DNA of 64,000 bases, from contig JAGAIR010000007.1 of assembly GCA_017626435.1 (NCBI GenBank), positions 124,001 through 188,000 on the forward strand. The letters are read 5' to 3'. Positions within the stretch are counted from its first letter, which is position 1, and each line of letters opens with the position of its first letter. This document shows positions 53,244-62,726 of the stretch, piece after piece. Under the pieces are notes generated by a model. The model was not told the origin of the DNA and made no database searches. It saw only the letters and a program-made list of their open reading frames with translations. This DNA is from Lachnospiraceae bacterium (GTDB taxonomy: Bacteria; Bacillota_A; Clostridia; Lachnospirales; Lachnospiraceae). The translations under genes and the position numbers were made by a program.

Positions 53244-55217
53244 ATGAGACTAAAAAAAAGAGTAATGATGGCGGGAACAGCAATTTGCATGACCGCAGCA
53301 GTGGCAGTGACAGGTCTGGCTGCCACAGAACACTGGAATGACAATTCTGCAAAAACAGCGTTGTCTGATGAGTGGGAAAGTTGGAAAACAGAATGGAATA
53401 GTATTAAGACTGATTACGAAAAGGTGTCCATGGCACCTGGTGCGGACGCAACAAAAATGAACTATGCATGGTATTCAAAAACAGCTGATCAGGCAAAGGT
53501 GAGAATTTCCCAGTCAGCAGACATGAGCAATACCATCGCAGGAGATGAGGGAAATACCTATGAGGAAGATGTAACAGAGTTTCCTGGAACATCCGAGGAG
53601 TACAAGGAGATTGATGGCATAACCTATTATGCCAATAAGGTTACAGTAACAGGGCTGACAGAAAAAACTACATATTATTACCAGTGTTTTGTAGATGGAA
53701 AATGGACAGAAACAGAAAGCTTTACTACTGGTGATACTTCTGAGTTCAGCTTCATGTATGTGGGTGACCCGCAGATCGGTGCTTCAAAAGGACAGATTCC
53801 AGAAGAGTCAAAAGAATCTGCCGAAAAGCAGAGTGCGGAGATTGCCGCCCGAAATGATGCATTTAGCTGGAATAAAACATTGAAGACGGCGATGGACAGC
53901 CACCCGGAAATTAATTTCATTGTTTCAGCAGGAGACCAGATTAACAATACCAGTGATGATAATGGGCAGGAAGTAGAATATGCAGGTTTTCTGGCAGCAG
54001 ATTCATTGGCAAATGTGCCAATTGCAACGACGATCGGTAATCATGATTCTAAATTTCCAAATTACCAGAATCACTTTAATGTACCGAATCCATACACAGA
54101 AGAAGCAAATGCCAGCGCAGCAGGTAATGATTATTATTACTCCTACGGAGATGCACTGTTTATAACAATCAATACAAATAACTATAATTGTGCTGCACAT
54201 GAGGAGCTGATCAAAAAAGCGATTGCTTCCCACGAGAATGCAAAGTGGAAGATTGTGACATTCCATCAGGATATCTATGGTTCCGGTCTGGATCATTCAG
54301 ACTCTGATGGTATTATCTTACGTACCCAGTTGACAAAAATTTTTGATGAGTATGATATTGATGTGGTCCTTCAGGGACATGACCATACTTATTCCAGAAG
54401 TTATATGCTGACTGGCGACGGCGAGGAGCATACTGCCTATGATAATAACGTGAATCTGAAGGATGAGACAGTCAATGCAGAGTTCCAGAGACAGAATCTT
54501 TGTTATAATATTGTAGATACGACCCAGGGAACGATTAACAATCCGGAAGGAGTACTGTATATGGAAGCAAACTCTTCTACCGGAAGTAAATATTATAACC
54601 TGATTCCGGCAAAGCAGAATTATATTGCAAACAGAAGCCAGTCATGGACACCGACATACTCTGTGATTACAGTGACAGAAGATTCTTTCCGTATTGATAC
54701 CTATGATGTTGACACCGGAAAGAAGATAGATGAAACATTTACTATTACAAAAAAAGAAGAACCGGAAGCAACAGCAACTATAGAACCTACCGTAGAGCCA
54801 ACGGCAACCGTAGAGCCAACAGCAACCGTAGAGCCAACAGCAACTGTAGAGCCAACAGCAGCTACCCAGCCAACCCAGACTCCGGCAGCAACTGTCAGTC
54901 CAGAGGTGACTCCATCCGCAGCACCTACCCAGGCACCGGAACAAAATGTTCAAAATACAAAGTCATCTGTTGTTAAGGTTAAGAGTATACAGCTGAACAA
55001 GAAAAAAGTAAGTCTGAAAAAAGGAAAAACAGTAACTTTAAAGGTTACGATAAAACCAAATCATGCAGAAAAGAAAAAGGTAACTTTCCAATCCTCCAAG
55101 AAGAAAGTTGCAACAGTAACCAGTAAGGGTAAGGTAATAGCAAAGAAAAAAGGTGTTGCAGTGATTACAGCAAAATGTGACGGCAAAAAAGCAACCTGTA
55201 AGGTTACAGTAAAGTAA
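53244..55217 (+). CDS. Secreted purple-acid-phosphatase-like metallophosphoesterase with Big2-like C-terminus
   Basis: The 657-residue protein starts at ATG 53244 after AGGAGG. The signal peptide ends near GLAATE. A fibronectin-like N-domain of purple acid phosphatases (about 65-160, MNYAWYSKTADQAKVRIS) precedes the metallophosphatase: GDPQIG near 173, SAGDQINN near 230, TIGNHDS near 267, VTFHQDIYG, and LQGHDHTYSR near 377. A Thr/Glu/Pro linker with four 18-bp repeats follows, then a lysine-rich Big2-like domain (VSLKKGKTVTLKV...SSKKKVATVTSKG). It should release phosphate from organic phosphates outside the cell. Confidence 0.92.
   Translation: MRLKKRVMMAGTAICMTAAVAVTGLAATEHWNDNSAKTALSDEWESWKTEWNSIKTDYEKVSMAPGADATKMNYAWYSKTADQAKVRISQSADMSNTIAGDEGNTYEEDVTEFPGTSEEYKEIDGITYYANKVTVTGLTEKTTYYYQCFVDGKWTETESFTTGDTSEFSFMYVGDPQIGASKGQIPEESKESAEKQSAEIAARNDAFSWNKTLKTAMDSHPEINFIVSAGDQINNTSDDNGQEVEYAGFLAADSLANVPIATTIGNHDSKFPNYQNHFNVPNPYTEEANASAAGNDYYYSYGDALFITINTNNYNCAAHEELIKKAIASHENAKWKIVTFHQDIYGSGLDHSDSDGIILRTQLTKIFDEYDIDVVLQGHDHTYSRSYMLTGDGEEHTAYDNNVNLKDETVNAEFQRQNLCYNIVDTTQGTINNPEGVLYMEANSSTGSKYYNLIPAKQNYIANRSQSWTPTYSVITVTEDSFRIDTYDVDTGKKIDETFTITKKEEPEATATIEPTVEPTATVEPTATVEPTATVEPTAATQPTQTPAATVSPEVTPSAAPTQAPEQNVQNTKSSVVKVKSIQLNKKKVSLKKGKTVTLKVTIKPNHAEKKKVTFQSSKKKVATVTSKGKVIAKKKGVAVITAKCDGKKATCKVTVK
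54792..54863 (+). repeat. Four 18-bp tandem repeats coding for the Val-Glu-Pro-Thr-Ala-Thr linker
   Basis: Units 54792-54809, 54810-54827, 54828-54845 and 54846-54863 all begin gtagagccaac and differ at one or two positions. The linker length could vary between strains. Confidence 0.9.
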
Positions 55218-55266
55218 AATGATACGATATCTAAATTTCCTCTTCAAGTAACAAATAAAAATACTG

Positions 55267-55333
55267 ATATGCGGCAAAGTCTGCAGATTGAACGAGAAAA
55301 GTTTCTTGCCGGTTTGTAGAAATCGCCGCATAT
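55267..55333 (+). other. Hairpin with large loop between metallophosphatase and YibE/F genes
   Basis: ATATGCGGC (55267-55275) pairs perfectly with GCCGCATAT (55325-55333) around a 49-base loop that itself has GAAAAGTTTC. It is either a poor terminator of the previous gene (only TTTG follows) or part of a structured leader for the next gene 52 bases downstream. Confidence 0.4.
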
Positions 55334-55385
55334 TTGTATCTTATACAAAGACAAGGGCAGGATGGAAAAAAGAAAGGTGATAGAA

Positions 55386-56576
55386 ATGAAGAAAATATGG
55401 AAGGGATTAATTCCAATTTTGTTTTTGGCAGGGATGGTCGTATTTCTGAGCCGGTGGTCGAAGGTAGAAAAAGTATCCATAGTTTCAAACCAGTCACAGG
55501 AGTTTGACAAAGCAGTGGTGACAGAAATTATTACTGATAATATCCAGGAAAATGGAAGCCGGGTGGGAAATCAGAAAATAAAAGTAAAATTTTTATCCGG
55601 GAATAGAAAGGGACAGGAAGCAGAGGCTGTCAGTACCAATGGCAGCCTTTATGGAGCTACCTGCCATGTGGGGACAAAAGTCGTGACGCTGACCAATCAG
55701 TCAGGAGAGCTGTCCATTACCTCTGTCTACAGTTTTGACAGAGAATGGTTGGTTATTGGTTTTATTGCACTATTCTTCCTGCTTCTATGGGTTATTGGAG
55801 GAAGAAACGGACTCAAGGCAGTGGCAGGGCTTGGGGTGACCTTTGTTCTTGTATTGTTCTTCCTGTTTCCTGCAATTTATAGGGGGATGAGTCCGGTATG
55901 GGCTGCGGTGATTACCGTGGTATTCACTACGGTATGCACTATTTTTATCCTAACCGGTTACACCATGAAAACCTATGCAGCAATTCTGGGAACAGTGTCA
56001 GGAGTTTTGATTTCGGGGATTACTGCCTGGTGCTTTGGAAGGTTAGCACGTATCAGCGGATATAATGTCAGCAATATTGACACATTGGTCTCTGTTGCTA
56101 ATCTGACAAAGATTAAAGTAGGAGACCTTCTTTTTGCAGGGATTCTGATTTCTTCCCTGGGAGCAGTTATGGATGTCGGGCTTTCTGTAGCGTCCACTAT
56201 TACAGAGATTCATGCAGTAAATGCAGAACTGGGTTGGAGAGAGTTATTTGTTTCTGGTATGAATGTGGGAAAAGATATGATGGGAACTATGGCAAATACT
56301 CTGATACTGGCATTTGCAGGAGGTTCACTCAGTGAACTCTTGCTGGACTATGCCTATAACCTGCCATATCTTCAGCTAATGAATTCCTATACGATTGGTA
56401 TTGAAGTGATGCAGGGGATTGCAGGAAGTATCGGTATTATAATGACAGTTCCTCTGGTATCTCTGTTTGCATCCGTCCTGACCTCTCTTCCGCAGCGAAA
56501 AGAAAAACAGCCAAAGGAAGTGAAACACTGTACCGGGGAACACCTCAGTTCTGAATTGCTGGAAAATTTTTATTGA
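55386..56576 (+). CDS. YibE/F family membrane protein
   Basis: The 396-residue protein starts at ATG 55386 (MKKIWKGLIPILFLAG) after AGAAAGGTG. One N-terminal helix, an extracytoplasmic beta-rich segment (about 35-125, VVTEIITDNIQ...QKIKVKFLSGNRKGQ) and about seven further helices match the YibE/F family. Conserved parts include LVIGFIALFFLLLWVIGGRNGLKA and ISSLGAVMDVGLSVASTITEI. Function of the family is not established; transport is likely. Its last seven bases overlap the end of the convergent M15 peptidase gene. Confidence 0.9.
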   Translation: MKKIWKGLIPILFLAGMVVFLSRWSKVEKVSIVSNQSQEFDKAVVTEIITDNIQENGSRVGNQKIKVKFLSGNRKGQEAEAVSTNGSLYGATCHVGTKVVTLTNQSGELSITSVYSFDREWLVIGFIALFFLLLWVIGGRNGLKAVAGLGVTFVLVLFFLFPAIYRGMSPVWAAVITVVFTTVCTIFILTGYTMKTYAAILGTVSGVLISGITAWCFGRLARISGYNVSNIDTLVSVANLTKIKVGDLLFAGILISSLGAVMDVGLSVASTITEIHAVNAELGWRELFVSGMNVGKDMMGTMANTLILAFAGGSLSELLLDYAYNLPYLQLMNSYTIGIEVMQGIAGSIGIIMTVPLVSLFASVLTSLPQRKEKQPKEVKHCTGEHLSSELLENFY

Positions 56577-57274
56577 TTTCCAGTATATTCAAAATGCTGG
56601 TAATCTTTTTTGGAATTCCAGTCACCACCCCAGGAAAAACCATATTTTTTAAAAAGTTTGTAGACCTTATCGTTTTTATGAATCATATATCTGGCATATA
56701 TTCCCTTGCATTTTTTCTTGCTGCGCTGGATATATGCCCTTCCGTTGGAGGGTTCTATCAGCGAAACTTTTCCATTTCGGTAGGAGATACAGGGATTGAT
56801 CCTGGGATTGATGTCAATAGCAAGTCCCTGCCCATGCTTTGACAGACGGCTGCTCCCCGTGACAAGGCGGTAGTTAAAAGCGGAAGTATTATTTGCAGAC
56901 ATGGAAGCTTCGTCTTTGCCGTTGTAATCATCAACCAGTGACATACGCTGAATGGGATAGCCCATCTGATAAAGCTGGTAAAAAATCTTTAAGGTTTTGG
57001 ATGCTATTTTTTTATTTACGATCAATTCTCCTGTCTGGGTTTTTCCCTGAAAATCCACATAAAGCACGTGCAGATAACGCAGGTCATCATAGGAAATAGC
57101 AGCTTTAGTCCGTTTGGATGGATAGGAAGTTCCGGTAATTCGTTTTTTTAGTGAGGCATCCAGACGGGAACTGGTAAATCCTTTTCGGAAGGTTTGTGCG
57201 TGGACTGTGGTGCCGGGGAATGTCAATGACAGGCAGAGTCCCAGAATGGTAACGTAGATGAGAGTTTGTTTCAT
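56570..57274 (-). CDS. Secreted M15-type D,D/L,D-peptidase
   Basis: The 234-residue protein has a signal peptide (LIYVTILGLCLSLTFPGTTVHA). Zinc ligands of the M15 family are visible: SKHGQGLAIDINPR (His and Asp) and a final DYQHFEYTG (His). LVDDYNGKDEASMSANNTSAFNYR before them fits the substrate loop of the M15C group. Such enzymes cut peptide cross-links of peptidoglycan. It is convergent with the YibE/F gene and shares seven bases with it at the stop codons. Confidence 0.88.
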   Translation of the reverse strand: MKQTLIYVTILGLCLSLTFPGTTVHAQTFRKGFTSSRLDASLKKRITGTSYPSKRTKAAISYDDLRYLHVLYVDFQGKTQTGELIVNKKIASKTLKIFYQLYQMGYPIQRMSLVDDYNGKDEASMSANNTSAFNYRLVTGSSRLSKHGQGLAIDINPRINPCISYRNGKVSLIEPSNGRAYIQRSKKKCKGIYARYMIHKNDKVYKLFKKYGFSWGGDWNSKKDYQHFEYTGNQ

Positions 57275-57344
57275 GGTTCGTATCCTTTCATTCCTGTTTT
57301 TCTTTTATTATATGAAAATCAATAGAAAAAACAACAAGAGACTT

Positions 57345-57372
57345 TTGTATATTTAAGAGAATGTGTTATGAT
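57345..57372 (+). promoter_or_regulatory. Promoter of the YkgJ-type gene
   Basis: TTGTAT (57345-57350), 16-base spacer, TATGAT (57367-57372). Confidence 0.5.
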
Positions 57373-57403
57373 AAAGCAATAAAAAGTTAGGCAGGAGGGT
57401 GAC

Positions 57404-58069
57404 ATGGAGAGAAACTGGAATATGGATGAGGTATCCGATGGAAAAAGATATTGTTCCAATGATATGGTAAAGCTGGGGTGCCAGGAGTGTGCAGGATGTT
57501 CTTCCTGTTGCCGCGATATGGGTAGTTCTATTGTTCTTGATCCTTATGATATCTACCGGATGAGCAGCGAACTGGGATGGAGTTTTGAAGAGATGATGGC
57601 AAAGTGCCTGGAGTTCAATATGGTGGATGGTCTGATTCTTCCCAATCTGCGGATGGTGGAGGGGAAAAACCAATGTACCTTTCTCAGTGATGAGGGAAGA
57701 TGTCGTATTCATACGGCAAGACCTGGCATCTGTCGCCTGTTTCCACTGGGACGTATTTATGAAAATGGCAGTTTTCAGTATTTTTTGCAGGTTCATGAAT
57801 GCAAAAAGACAAGCAGGACAAAGATGAAGATTAGTAAGTGGCTGGAAACACCCCGGCTGAAACAATATGAACAATTTATCAGTCAATGGCATTACTATCT
57901 GAAGACGTTTCAGCAGCAAATAATGGAATGTCAGGATGAGACATATACCCGACAGACAAATATGCAGGTCCTGAATCAGTTTTTTGTTCAGCCATATGAT
58001 ACTGGAGAGGATTTTTACACGCAGTTTGCACATAGAATGAAGGAAATAGAAGAAAAAGCAGAACATTAA
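57404..58069 (+). CDS. YkgJ family cysteine-cluster protein
   Basis: The 221-residue protein starts at ATG 57404 after GGAGGGTG. The metal-binding pattern is CQECAGCSSCCRDMG near the N-terminus, then CTFLSDEGRCRIHTARPGICRLFPLG, matching the CxxxCxxCC...C family thought to bind zinc or an iron-sulfur cluster. A further Cys-rich helical part follows (HECKKT). Function of the family is poorly known. Confidence 0.88.
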   Translation: MERNWNMDEVSDGKRYCSNDMVKLGCQECAGCSSCCRDMGSSIVLDPYDIYRMSSELGWSFEEMMAKCLEFNMVDGLILPNLRMVEGKNQCTFLSDEGRCRIHTARPGICRLFPLGRIYENGSFQYFLQVHECKKTSRTKMKISKWLETPRLKQYEQFISQWHYYLKTFQQQIMECQDETYTRQTNMQVLNQFFVQPYDTGEDFYTQFAHRMKEIEEKAEH

Positions 58070-58072
58070 AAG

Positions 58073-58114
58073 ACGTTGCAGCTAGATGGTTTTAATAGCT
58101 GCAGCGTTTTTTTT
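58073..58114 (+). terminator. Terminator of the YkgJ-type gene
   Basis: ACGTTGCAGCTA (58073-58084) pairs with TAGCTGCAGCGT (58096-58107) with one mismatch, then T8. Confidence 0.88.
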
Positions 58115-58193
58115 ATCCGGTATCAAAATAGAAGAATCTGGATATGATATAGTAATAAAAACTATGTGTTGCAATAAAAAATACTTTTCTATC

Positions 58194-58222
58194 TTGACAT
58201 AAAAACGTCGTAGTGGTAGCTT
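58194..58222 (+). promoter_or_regulatory. Possible promoter of the nitronate monooxygenase gene
   Basis: TTGACA (58194-58199), 17-base spacer, weak TAGCTT (58217-58222). Confidence 0.4.
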
Positions 58223-58287
58223 AATAAAAGAAGGATGAAATTGGAAATTGCAATTAGTAAAAAAAGAAAAAATCAGGGAGGTTTACG

Positions 58288-59406
58288 ATGGGATATTTCG
58301 CAATAGGAAATAAAATGGCAAAAGTGCCGATCATACAGGGAGGCATGGGAGTTGGAGTAAGCCGGAGCAAGCTGGCAGGCGCTGTGGCAAAGTCAGGTGG
58401 GATTGGAATTATCTCCACTGCGCAGATTGGATATGATGAAAAGGATTTTGCGGAGCATTACCGGGAAAGTAACATACGGGCAATCCAGAAACATGTCCGG
58501 CAGGCGAAATCGCAGGCAGATGGGGGTCTGGTGGGCGTAAATGTAATGGTTGCCCTGAAAGATTATGAGGAGCATGTCAGGACAGCAGCCCATGCCGGAG
58601 CAGATGTAATTATCTGTGGTGCGGGTCTTCCTGTTACACTGCCGAAGCTGGTGGAAGGGACGGATGCGAAGATCGCTCCTGTTGTCTCTTCAGAGAAAGC
58701 AGTTTCTATTTTACTGAAAATGTGGGAACGTCGATATCAGTCAACGGCTGATTTTATTGTGATAGAGGGACCAAAGGCGGGTGGACATCTTGGATTTTCC
58801 AGAGAGCAGATTCAGGAGGATGTGGCTGGTTCCCTGCAATACGATGAAGAAATTAAGAAAATAATTGGAACTGTCCGAAGCTTTGAAGAAAAATTTGATA
58901 AAAAAATTCCGGTGATGGTAGCAGGCGGGATCTTTGATGCAGAAGACATCCGCCATGTAAGGGAGCTGGGGGCAGATGGTGTGCAGGTAGCGAGCCGGTT
59001 TGTTGTCACAGAAGAGTGTGATGCTCATCCGGCGTACAAGGAGGCGTATCTTAACGCAAAGGAGGAGGATATCAGGATTGTACAGAGTCCGGTGGGAATG
59101 CCGGGGAGAGCCATTGAGAATAAATTTCTGAAAGAGGTAGCAGAAGGCAGGAAAAAGGTGGCGCGCTGTTATGGCTGTCTGGCAAAATGCGATCCGGAAA
59201 AGATACCATATTGTATTACGCAGGCATTGATCCGTGCTGTTGATGGGGATGTGGAGAATGGATTGATTTTTTGTGGAGCAAATGTAGGGAGGATCCGTGA
59301 AATGACAACTGTTTCTGCGCTGATGGAGGAACTGAAGGAAGGGTTTTGCGATAACGAGACATTAAATTGTCAGGATAGAACAAATATACTGAAAATTGTG
59401 AGCTAA
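58288..59406 (+). CDS. Nitronate monooxygenase family flavoprotein
   Basis: The 372-residue FMN-binding TIM barrel has the family blocks VPIIQGGMGVGVSRSKLAGAVAKSGGIGIIS, GVNVMVAL, IVIEGPKAGGHLG with the catalytic-type His, VMVAGGIFDAEDIRHVRELGADGVQVASRFV, and SPVGMPGRAI. A Cys-rich segment, CYGCLAKCDPEKIPYC, lies near the C-terminus. Members oxidise alkyl nitronates; some relatives are enoyl-ACP reductases (FabK), but no fatty acid genes are close. AGGGAGGTTT precedes the ATG. Confidence 0.9.
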   Translation: MGYFAIGNKMAKVPIIQGGMGVGVSRSKLAGAVAKSGGIGIISTAQIGYDEKDFAEHYRESNIRAIQKHVRQAKSQADGGLVGVNVMVALKDYEEHVRTAAHAGADVIICGAGLPVTLPKLVEGTDAKIAPVVSSEKAVSILLKMWERRYQSTADFIVIEGPKAGGHLGFSREQIQEDVAGSLQYDEEIKKIIGTVRSFEEKFDKKIPVMVAGGIFDAEDIRHVRELGADGVQVASRFVVTEECDAHPAYKEAYLNAKEEDIRIVQSPVGMPGRAIENKFLKEVAEGRKKVARCYGCLAKCDPEKIPYCITQALIRAVDGDVENGLIFCGANVGRIREMTTVSALMEELKEGFCDNETLNCQDRTNILKIVS

Positions 59407-59470
59407 CATGTGAAAAGTTTACTTTATAAAAAGTTCATGGTAATATGTATCGTGCAGTGTATACAAGTTT

Positions 59471-59499
59471 AATCCCCAATTAGTTTACTGTTGGGGATT
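59471..59499 (+). terminator. Probable terminator after the nitronate monooxygenase gene
   Basis: Perfect 9-bp stem AATCCCCAA (59471-59479)/TTGGGGATT (59491-59499), loop of 11. The T run after it is poor (TGATATT), so efficiency is uncertain. Confidence 0.55.
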
Positions 59500-59600
59500 T
59501 GATATTGCTGGGTAATAAGAGTTACAGGATATGGCAGTAATATAGTACGGGAAATCAGTGTATTAGTAAACTATATTATGCTGTACGGATAGGAGGAATT

Positions 59601-60629
59601 ATGGATTTTTTGAAAACGAATGGGAAGGGATTTTTGTTATGTCTGGCAATTGCTGTTCCATCCTGGCTTTTGGGAAAGCAGTTTCCGATTATCGGTGGGG
59701 CTGTGATCGCTATTATTGCAGGGATGGTCATTACATTATTTATTAAGGATAGATCATCTTTTGAAAGCGGGGTAAAATTCACTTCCAAAAAGATATTGCA
59801 GTGGGCAGTTATCCTTCTGGGGTTCGGTCTGAATCTGAATGTAATCCTGACTACAGGGAAACAATCCCTGCCGATTATTGTTTGTACTATTGCAACCTCG
59901 TTGATCATCGCCTTTGTGCTTCACAAGGTGATGCGTATTCCGGGTAAGATATCTACTCTGGTGGGAGTAGGGTCTTCTATCTGTGGAGGTTCTGCCATTG
60001 CCGCAACAGCTCCGGTAATCGATGCGGACGATGAAGAAGTGGCACAGGCGATTTCTGTAATCTTCTTCTTTAATGTGCTGGCAGCCATTCTTTTTCCCAT
60101 ATTTGGAAAGCTGATAGGTTTTGATACTACATCCGGTACCAGCTTTGGGATTTTTGCCGGTACTGCAGTGAATGATACTTCTTCCGTAACGGCTGCGGCT
60201 TCCACCTGGGACAGTATGTGGAAGCTGGGATCTGCCACACTGGACAAGGCAGTAACGGTAAAGCTGACCCGTACATTGGCAATCATACCGATTACACTGG
60301 TGTTGGCATTTCTACGCACTCGGAAGGAGAAAAATGCAGAGGAAAAGGTAGATTTTAAAAAGATATTTCCGTTCTTTATCCTGTATTTTGTGGCGGCTTC
60401 TATTATCACAACGGTAGCAGTTTCCTGTGGTGTTAATGCAGATGTATTTCAGCCGGTTAAGGAGCTGAGTAAATTTTTTATCGTACTGGCAATGGCAGCC
60501 ATAGGAATCAATACAGATATTGTGAAATTGGTGAAGACTGGAGGGAAGCCAATCTTTATGGGGCTTTGCTGCTGGATTGGAATTACTGGTGTCAGTTTGC
60601 TTATGCAGCAAATCATGCATCTGTGGTAA
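59601..60629 (+). CDS. YeiH/UPF0324 family membrane transporter
   Basis: The 342-residue protein has about ten membrane helices and the family signatures [35 protein letters not shown] and [15 protein letters not shown]. YeiH-type proteins are predicted exporters of sulfate or related anions. AGGAGG sits upstream. The HAD gene begins 32 bases later, probably in the same transcript. Confidence 0.9.
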   Translation: MDFLKTNGKGFLLCLAIAVPSWLLGKQFPIIGGAVIAIIAGMVITLFIKDRSSFESGVKFTSKKILQWAVILLGFGLNLNVILTTGKQSLPIIVCTIATSLIIAFVLHKVMRIPGKISTLVGVGSSICGGSAIAATAPVIDADDEEVAQAISVIFFFNVLAAILFPIFGKLIGFDTTSGTSFGIFAGTAVNDTSSVTAAASTWDSMWKLGSATLDKAVTVKLTRTLAIIPITLVLAFLRTRKEKNAEEKVDFKKIFPFFILYFVAASIITTVAVSCGVNADVFQPVKELSKFFIVLAMAAIGINTDIVKLVKTGGKPIFMGLCCWIGITGVSLLMQQIMHLW

Positions 60630-60661
60630 TAGGTACATATCAGTAAGAAAAGAGGGATAGT

Positions 60662-61315
60662 GTGAAAAGATATGATGCAGTCATTTTTGATTTGGATGGT
60701 ACTTTACTGAATACCCTGGAGGATCTGACCGATGCGGTCAATTATGTGATGCGTCATTACCAGTTTGAGGAAAAGACGATTTCCCAGGTAAGAAGCTATG
60801 TAGGAAACGGAATTCGTAAGCTGGTGGAGCGGTGTGTTCCGGGGGGAAGGGAGCGGGAGGATTTTGAAAAGATTTTTCAATGCTTTCGTCGCTTTTATAC
60901 TGCCCATTGCCAGGAAAAGACAAAGCCTTATGACGGCATTATGGAGTTATTGAAGGTCTTATCTGATAGAGGTTATCAGATGGGGATCGTATCGAATAAG
61001 AATGATACGGCAGTAGAGGAATTAAATGAGATTTTCTTTGCGGAGTATATCTCTGTGGCGATCGGACAGAATGATCAGCTCCGTCCAAAGCCGGCCCCAG
61101 ATACTGTGAATATGGCGTTGAAACGTTTGTCCTGTACCAGGGAAAGAGCGGTTTATGTGGGTGATTCCAATGTAGACAAGGCTACTGCGGACAATTCTGG
61201 GATGGATTGTGTTTCTGTTACTTGGGGATTCCGGGATAGAGAGCTGCTGGAAAGCCTAAAGCCGGCAGCGATCATTGACCAGCCACAGCAGCTCTTAAAA
61301 TTTTTGGAAGAGTAG
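60662..61315 (+). CDS. HAD phosphatase, phosphoglycolate phosphatase-like
   Basis: The 217-residue protein starts at GTG 60662 with AGAGGG upstream. Motif I is VIFDLDGTLLNTLEDL, motif II MGIVSNKND, motif III RPKPAPDTV and motif IV AVYVGDSNVDKATADNSG. The helical cap after motif I fits the Gph/PpaX group, which remove phosphate from phosphoglycolate or pyrophosphate. The exact substrate is unknown. Its stop codon is four bases from the end of the convergent AI-2E-type gene. Confidence 0.9.
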   Translation: MKRYDAVIFDLDGTLLNTLEDLTDAVNYVMRHYQFEEKTISQVRSYVGNGIRKLVERCVPGGREREDFEKIFQCFRRFYTAHCQEKTKPYDGIMELLKVLSDRGYQMGIVSNKNDTAVEELNEIFFAEYISVAIGQNDQLRPKPAPDTVNMALKRLSCTRERAVYVGDSNVDKATADNSGMDCVSVTWGFRDRELLESLKPAAIIDQPQQLLKFLEE

Positions 61316-61318
61316 CAT

Positions 61319-62386
61319 TTATACCAACAGAGAATAAATGGAACGAATCAGGATGGTTCCGAATGGTCCCAAAAAGATTCCCCAGATGCCGAACAGACAG
61401 ACACCGATATAGATAGCTGCTGTCATGACAAAAGGGAGCAGTCCCATATTATTACCCATTAATTTTGCTTCCAGCAGTTCCCGGGTAACGATACAGAGAA
61501 TGAGGACAGTAAATAGTACAGCTGCAGCCAGGTATTGTCCACGAAACATTTCATATATTGCCCAGGGGGTCAAAATCATTCCAATACCAAGGACAGGAAA
61601 AGCATCGAAAACAGCAATGACCATTCCGAATAAAATGCCATAGGGGTTGCCGATCAACATCAGACCACAGCTGCAGAAAAACCAGATGATCAGCATGATA
61701 ATACCCTGGGATTTCAGATACCCAAGACCGGTTTTTTTTAGAGTAAAAGCTACTTCATGGAGGGTAGAATGGTATGGGCTGCGGAGATATGCATTATGGA
61801 TCGGTGTGATATCTTTGCACAGGATAACCATGCAGAGAGCAATGATAAAAAGGACTGTAAAAAAACGGACAGAGCCGGAAAAACAGGATGCCAGAAGACT
61901 TCCTGCATTGTCCTCAAAGAGTTTATAACAGTTTTTCTGAAGATTATCAATCTGTTCATTAAAGAAATAGGCAGAAGTACCATCCTGCATGCATAACAGA
62001 GAATCGAGGCACCGGCAGAGCCGTCCTGTCTGTTTGGAATATATCTGGGTAAAAAGCTGGCGGTATACTGGAAAATTGGTGAGAAATAACTGAACCTGAT
62101 GCCACAACTGTTGTAAAAGGAGGAACACACCTCCTAAAACCGTACTGAAAAAAAGCGTGAGGGTGGTTCCATATGCAAGCCACCCTGGAAAATGCAGTTT
62201 ACGTCGAAAAAAACGGACAAGAGGAACCAGCATACGCATAAACAGGTAGGACAGGATGAAAGGATATACCAATGGAAGAAGAAAACGAAAGGACAAATAA
62301 ACGCAGAGAGTCACACTGCTTAACAGTAACAGTCGGTATAGAAGGGGATGTACATTTTGAAAATGAGAGGATTGAGTAGTCTGCAT
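61319..62386 (-). CDS. AI-2E family (DUF20) membrane protein, YtvI-like
   Basis: The 355-residue protein starts at ATG 62386, six bases after GGAGG (62397-62393); longer upstream reading frame carries no family sequence and is rejected. The family signature is VFDAFPVLGIGMILTPWAIYEMFRG...LLEAKLMGNNMGLLP. Membrane helices surround a central soluble part with several cysteines. It is a paralogue of the protein at 2361-3488, with low similarity outside the signature. YtvI of Bacillus acts in sporulation; transport substrate unknown. Confidence 0.8.
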   Translation of the reverse strand: MQTTQSSHFQNVHPLLYRLLLLSSVTLCVYLSFRFLLPLVYPFILSYLFMRMLVPLVRFFRRKLHFPGWLAYGTTLTLFFSTVLGGVFLLLQQLWHQVQLFLTNFPVYRQLFTQIYSKQTGRLCRCLDSLLCMQDGTSAYFFNEQIDNLQKNCYKLFEDNAGSLLASCFSGSVRFFTVLFIIALCMVILCKDITPIHNAYLRSPYHSTLHEVAFTLKKTGLGYLKSQGIIMLIIWFFCSCGLMLIGNPYGILFGMVIAVFDAFPVLGIGMILTPWAIYEMFRGQYLAAAVLFTVLILCIVTRELLEAKLMGNNMGLLPFVMTAAIYIGVCLFGIWGIFLGPFGTILIRSIYSLLV

Positions 62387-62582
62387 AGTATGCCTCCAAT
62401 TGATTATTAGGGTTATGAAAAACGGTACTGTCATTTGGAATGCCAGTAAGTGTTTTAGATAGTATGTGCAGAAATTGCAAAAGAAATTCTCTGTGAGACC
62501 GTGTTCGTAATGTGGTACTTCCATAACGTATGAGTCCGCATTTCTAAGGAGTATACTTGCAGATAAGGGAGTTTTTATAAAA
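62387..62582. other. Intergenic region upstream of the AI-2E-type gene
   Basis: No gene is seen between the AI-2E-type start (62386) and the terminator at 62575-62606. The sequence should contain the promoter of the minus-strand gene, but no convincing -35/-10 pair was found. Confidence 0.3.
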
Positions 62583-62606
62583 AAAGAGCTGCTAATGCAG
62601 CTCTTT
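62575..62606 (-). terminator. Terminator of the two-component operon
   Basis: Perfect 10-bp stem at 62583-62592/62597-62606 (AAAGAGCTGC with GCAGCTCTTT, loop of 4), followed on the minus strand by seven or more Us. A second perfect 11-bp hairpin, CTATCAAATGA (62638-62648)/TCATTTGATAG (62655-62665), lies between it and the response regulator gene. Confidence 0.85.
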
Positions 62607-62726
62607 AAAGGAGAAGGTATGAAAAAAATTTTAAGCACTATCAAATGATTCGCTTCATTTGATAGATTCATTATAAAAAGCAATTGTGAACTGGAAATGA
62701 TGGAGTTGTGAAAAATTTGTAAACAA

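Noticed and set aside
53075..53341. Open frame of 88 codons crossing the start of the metallophosphatase gene
   Set aside because: It is shifted relative to the clear signal peptide of the real gene and has no family similarity.
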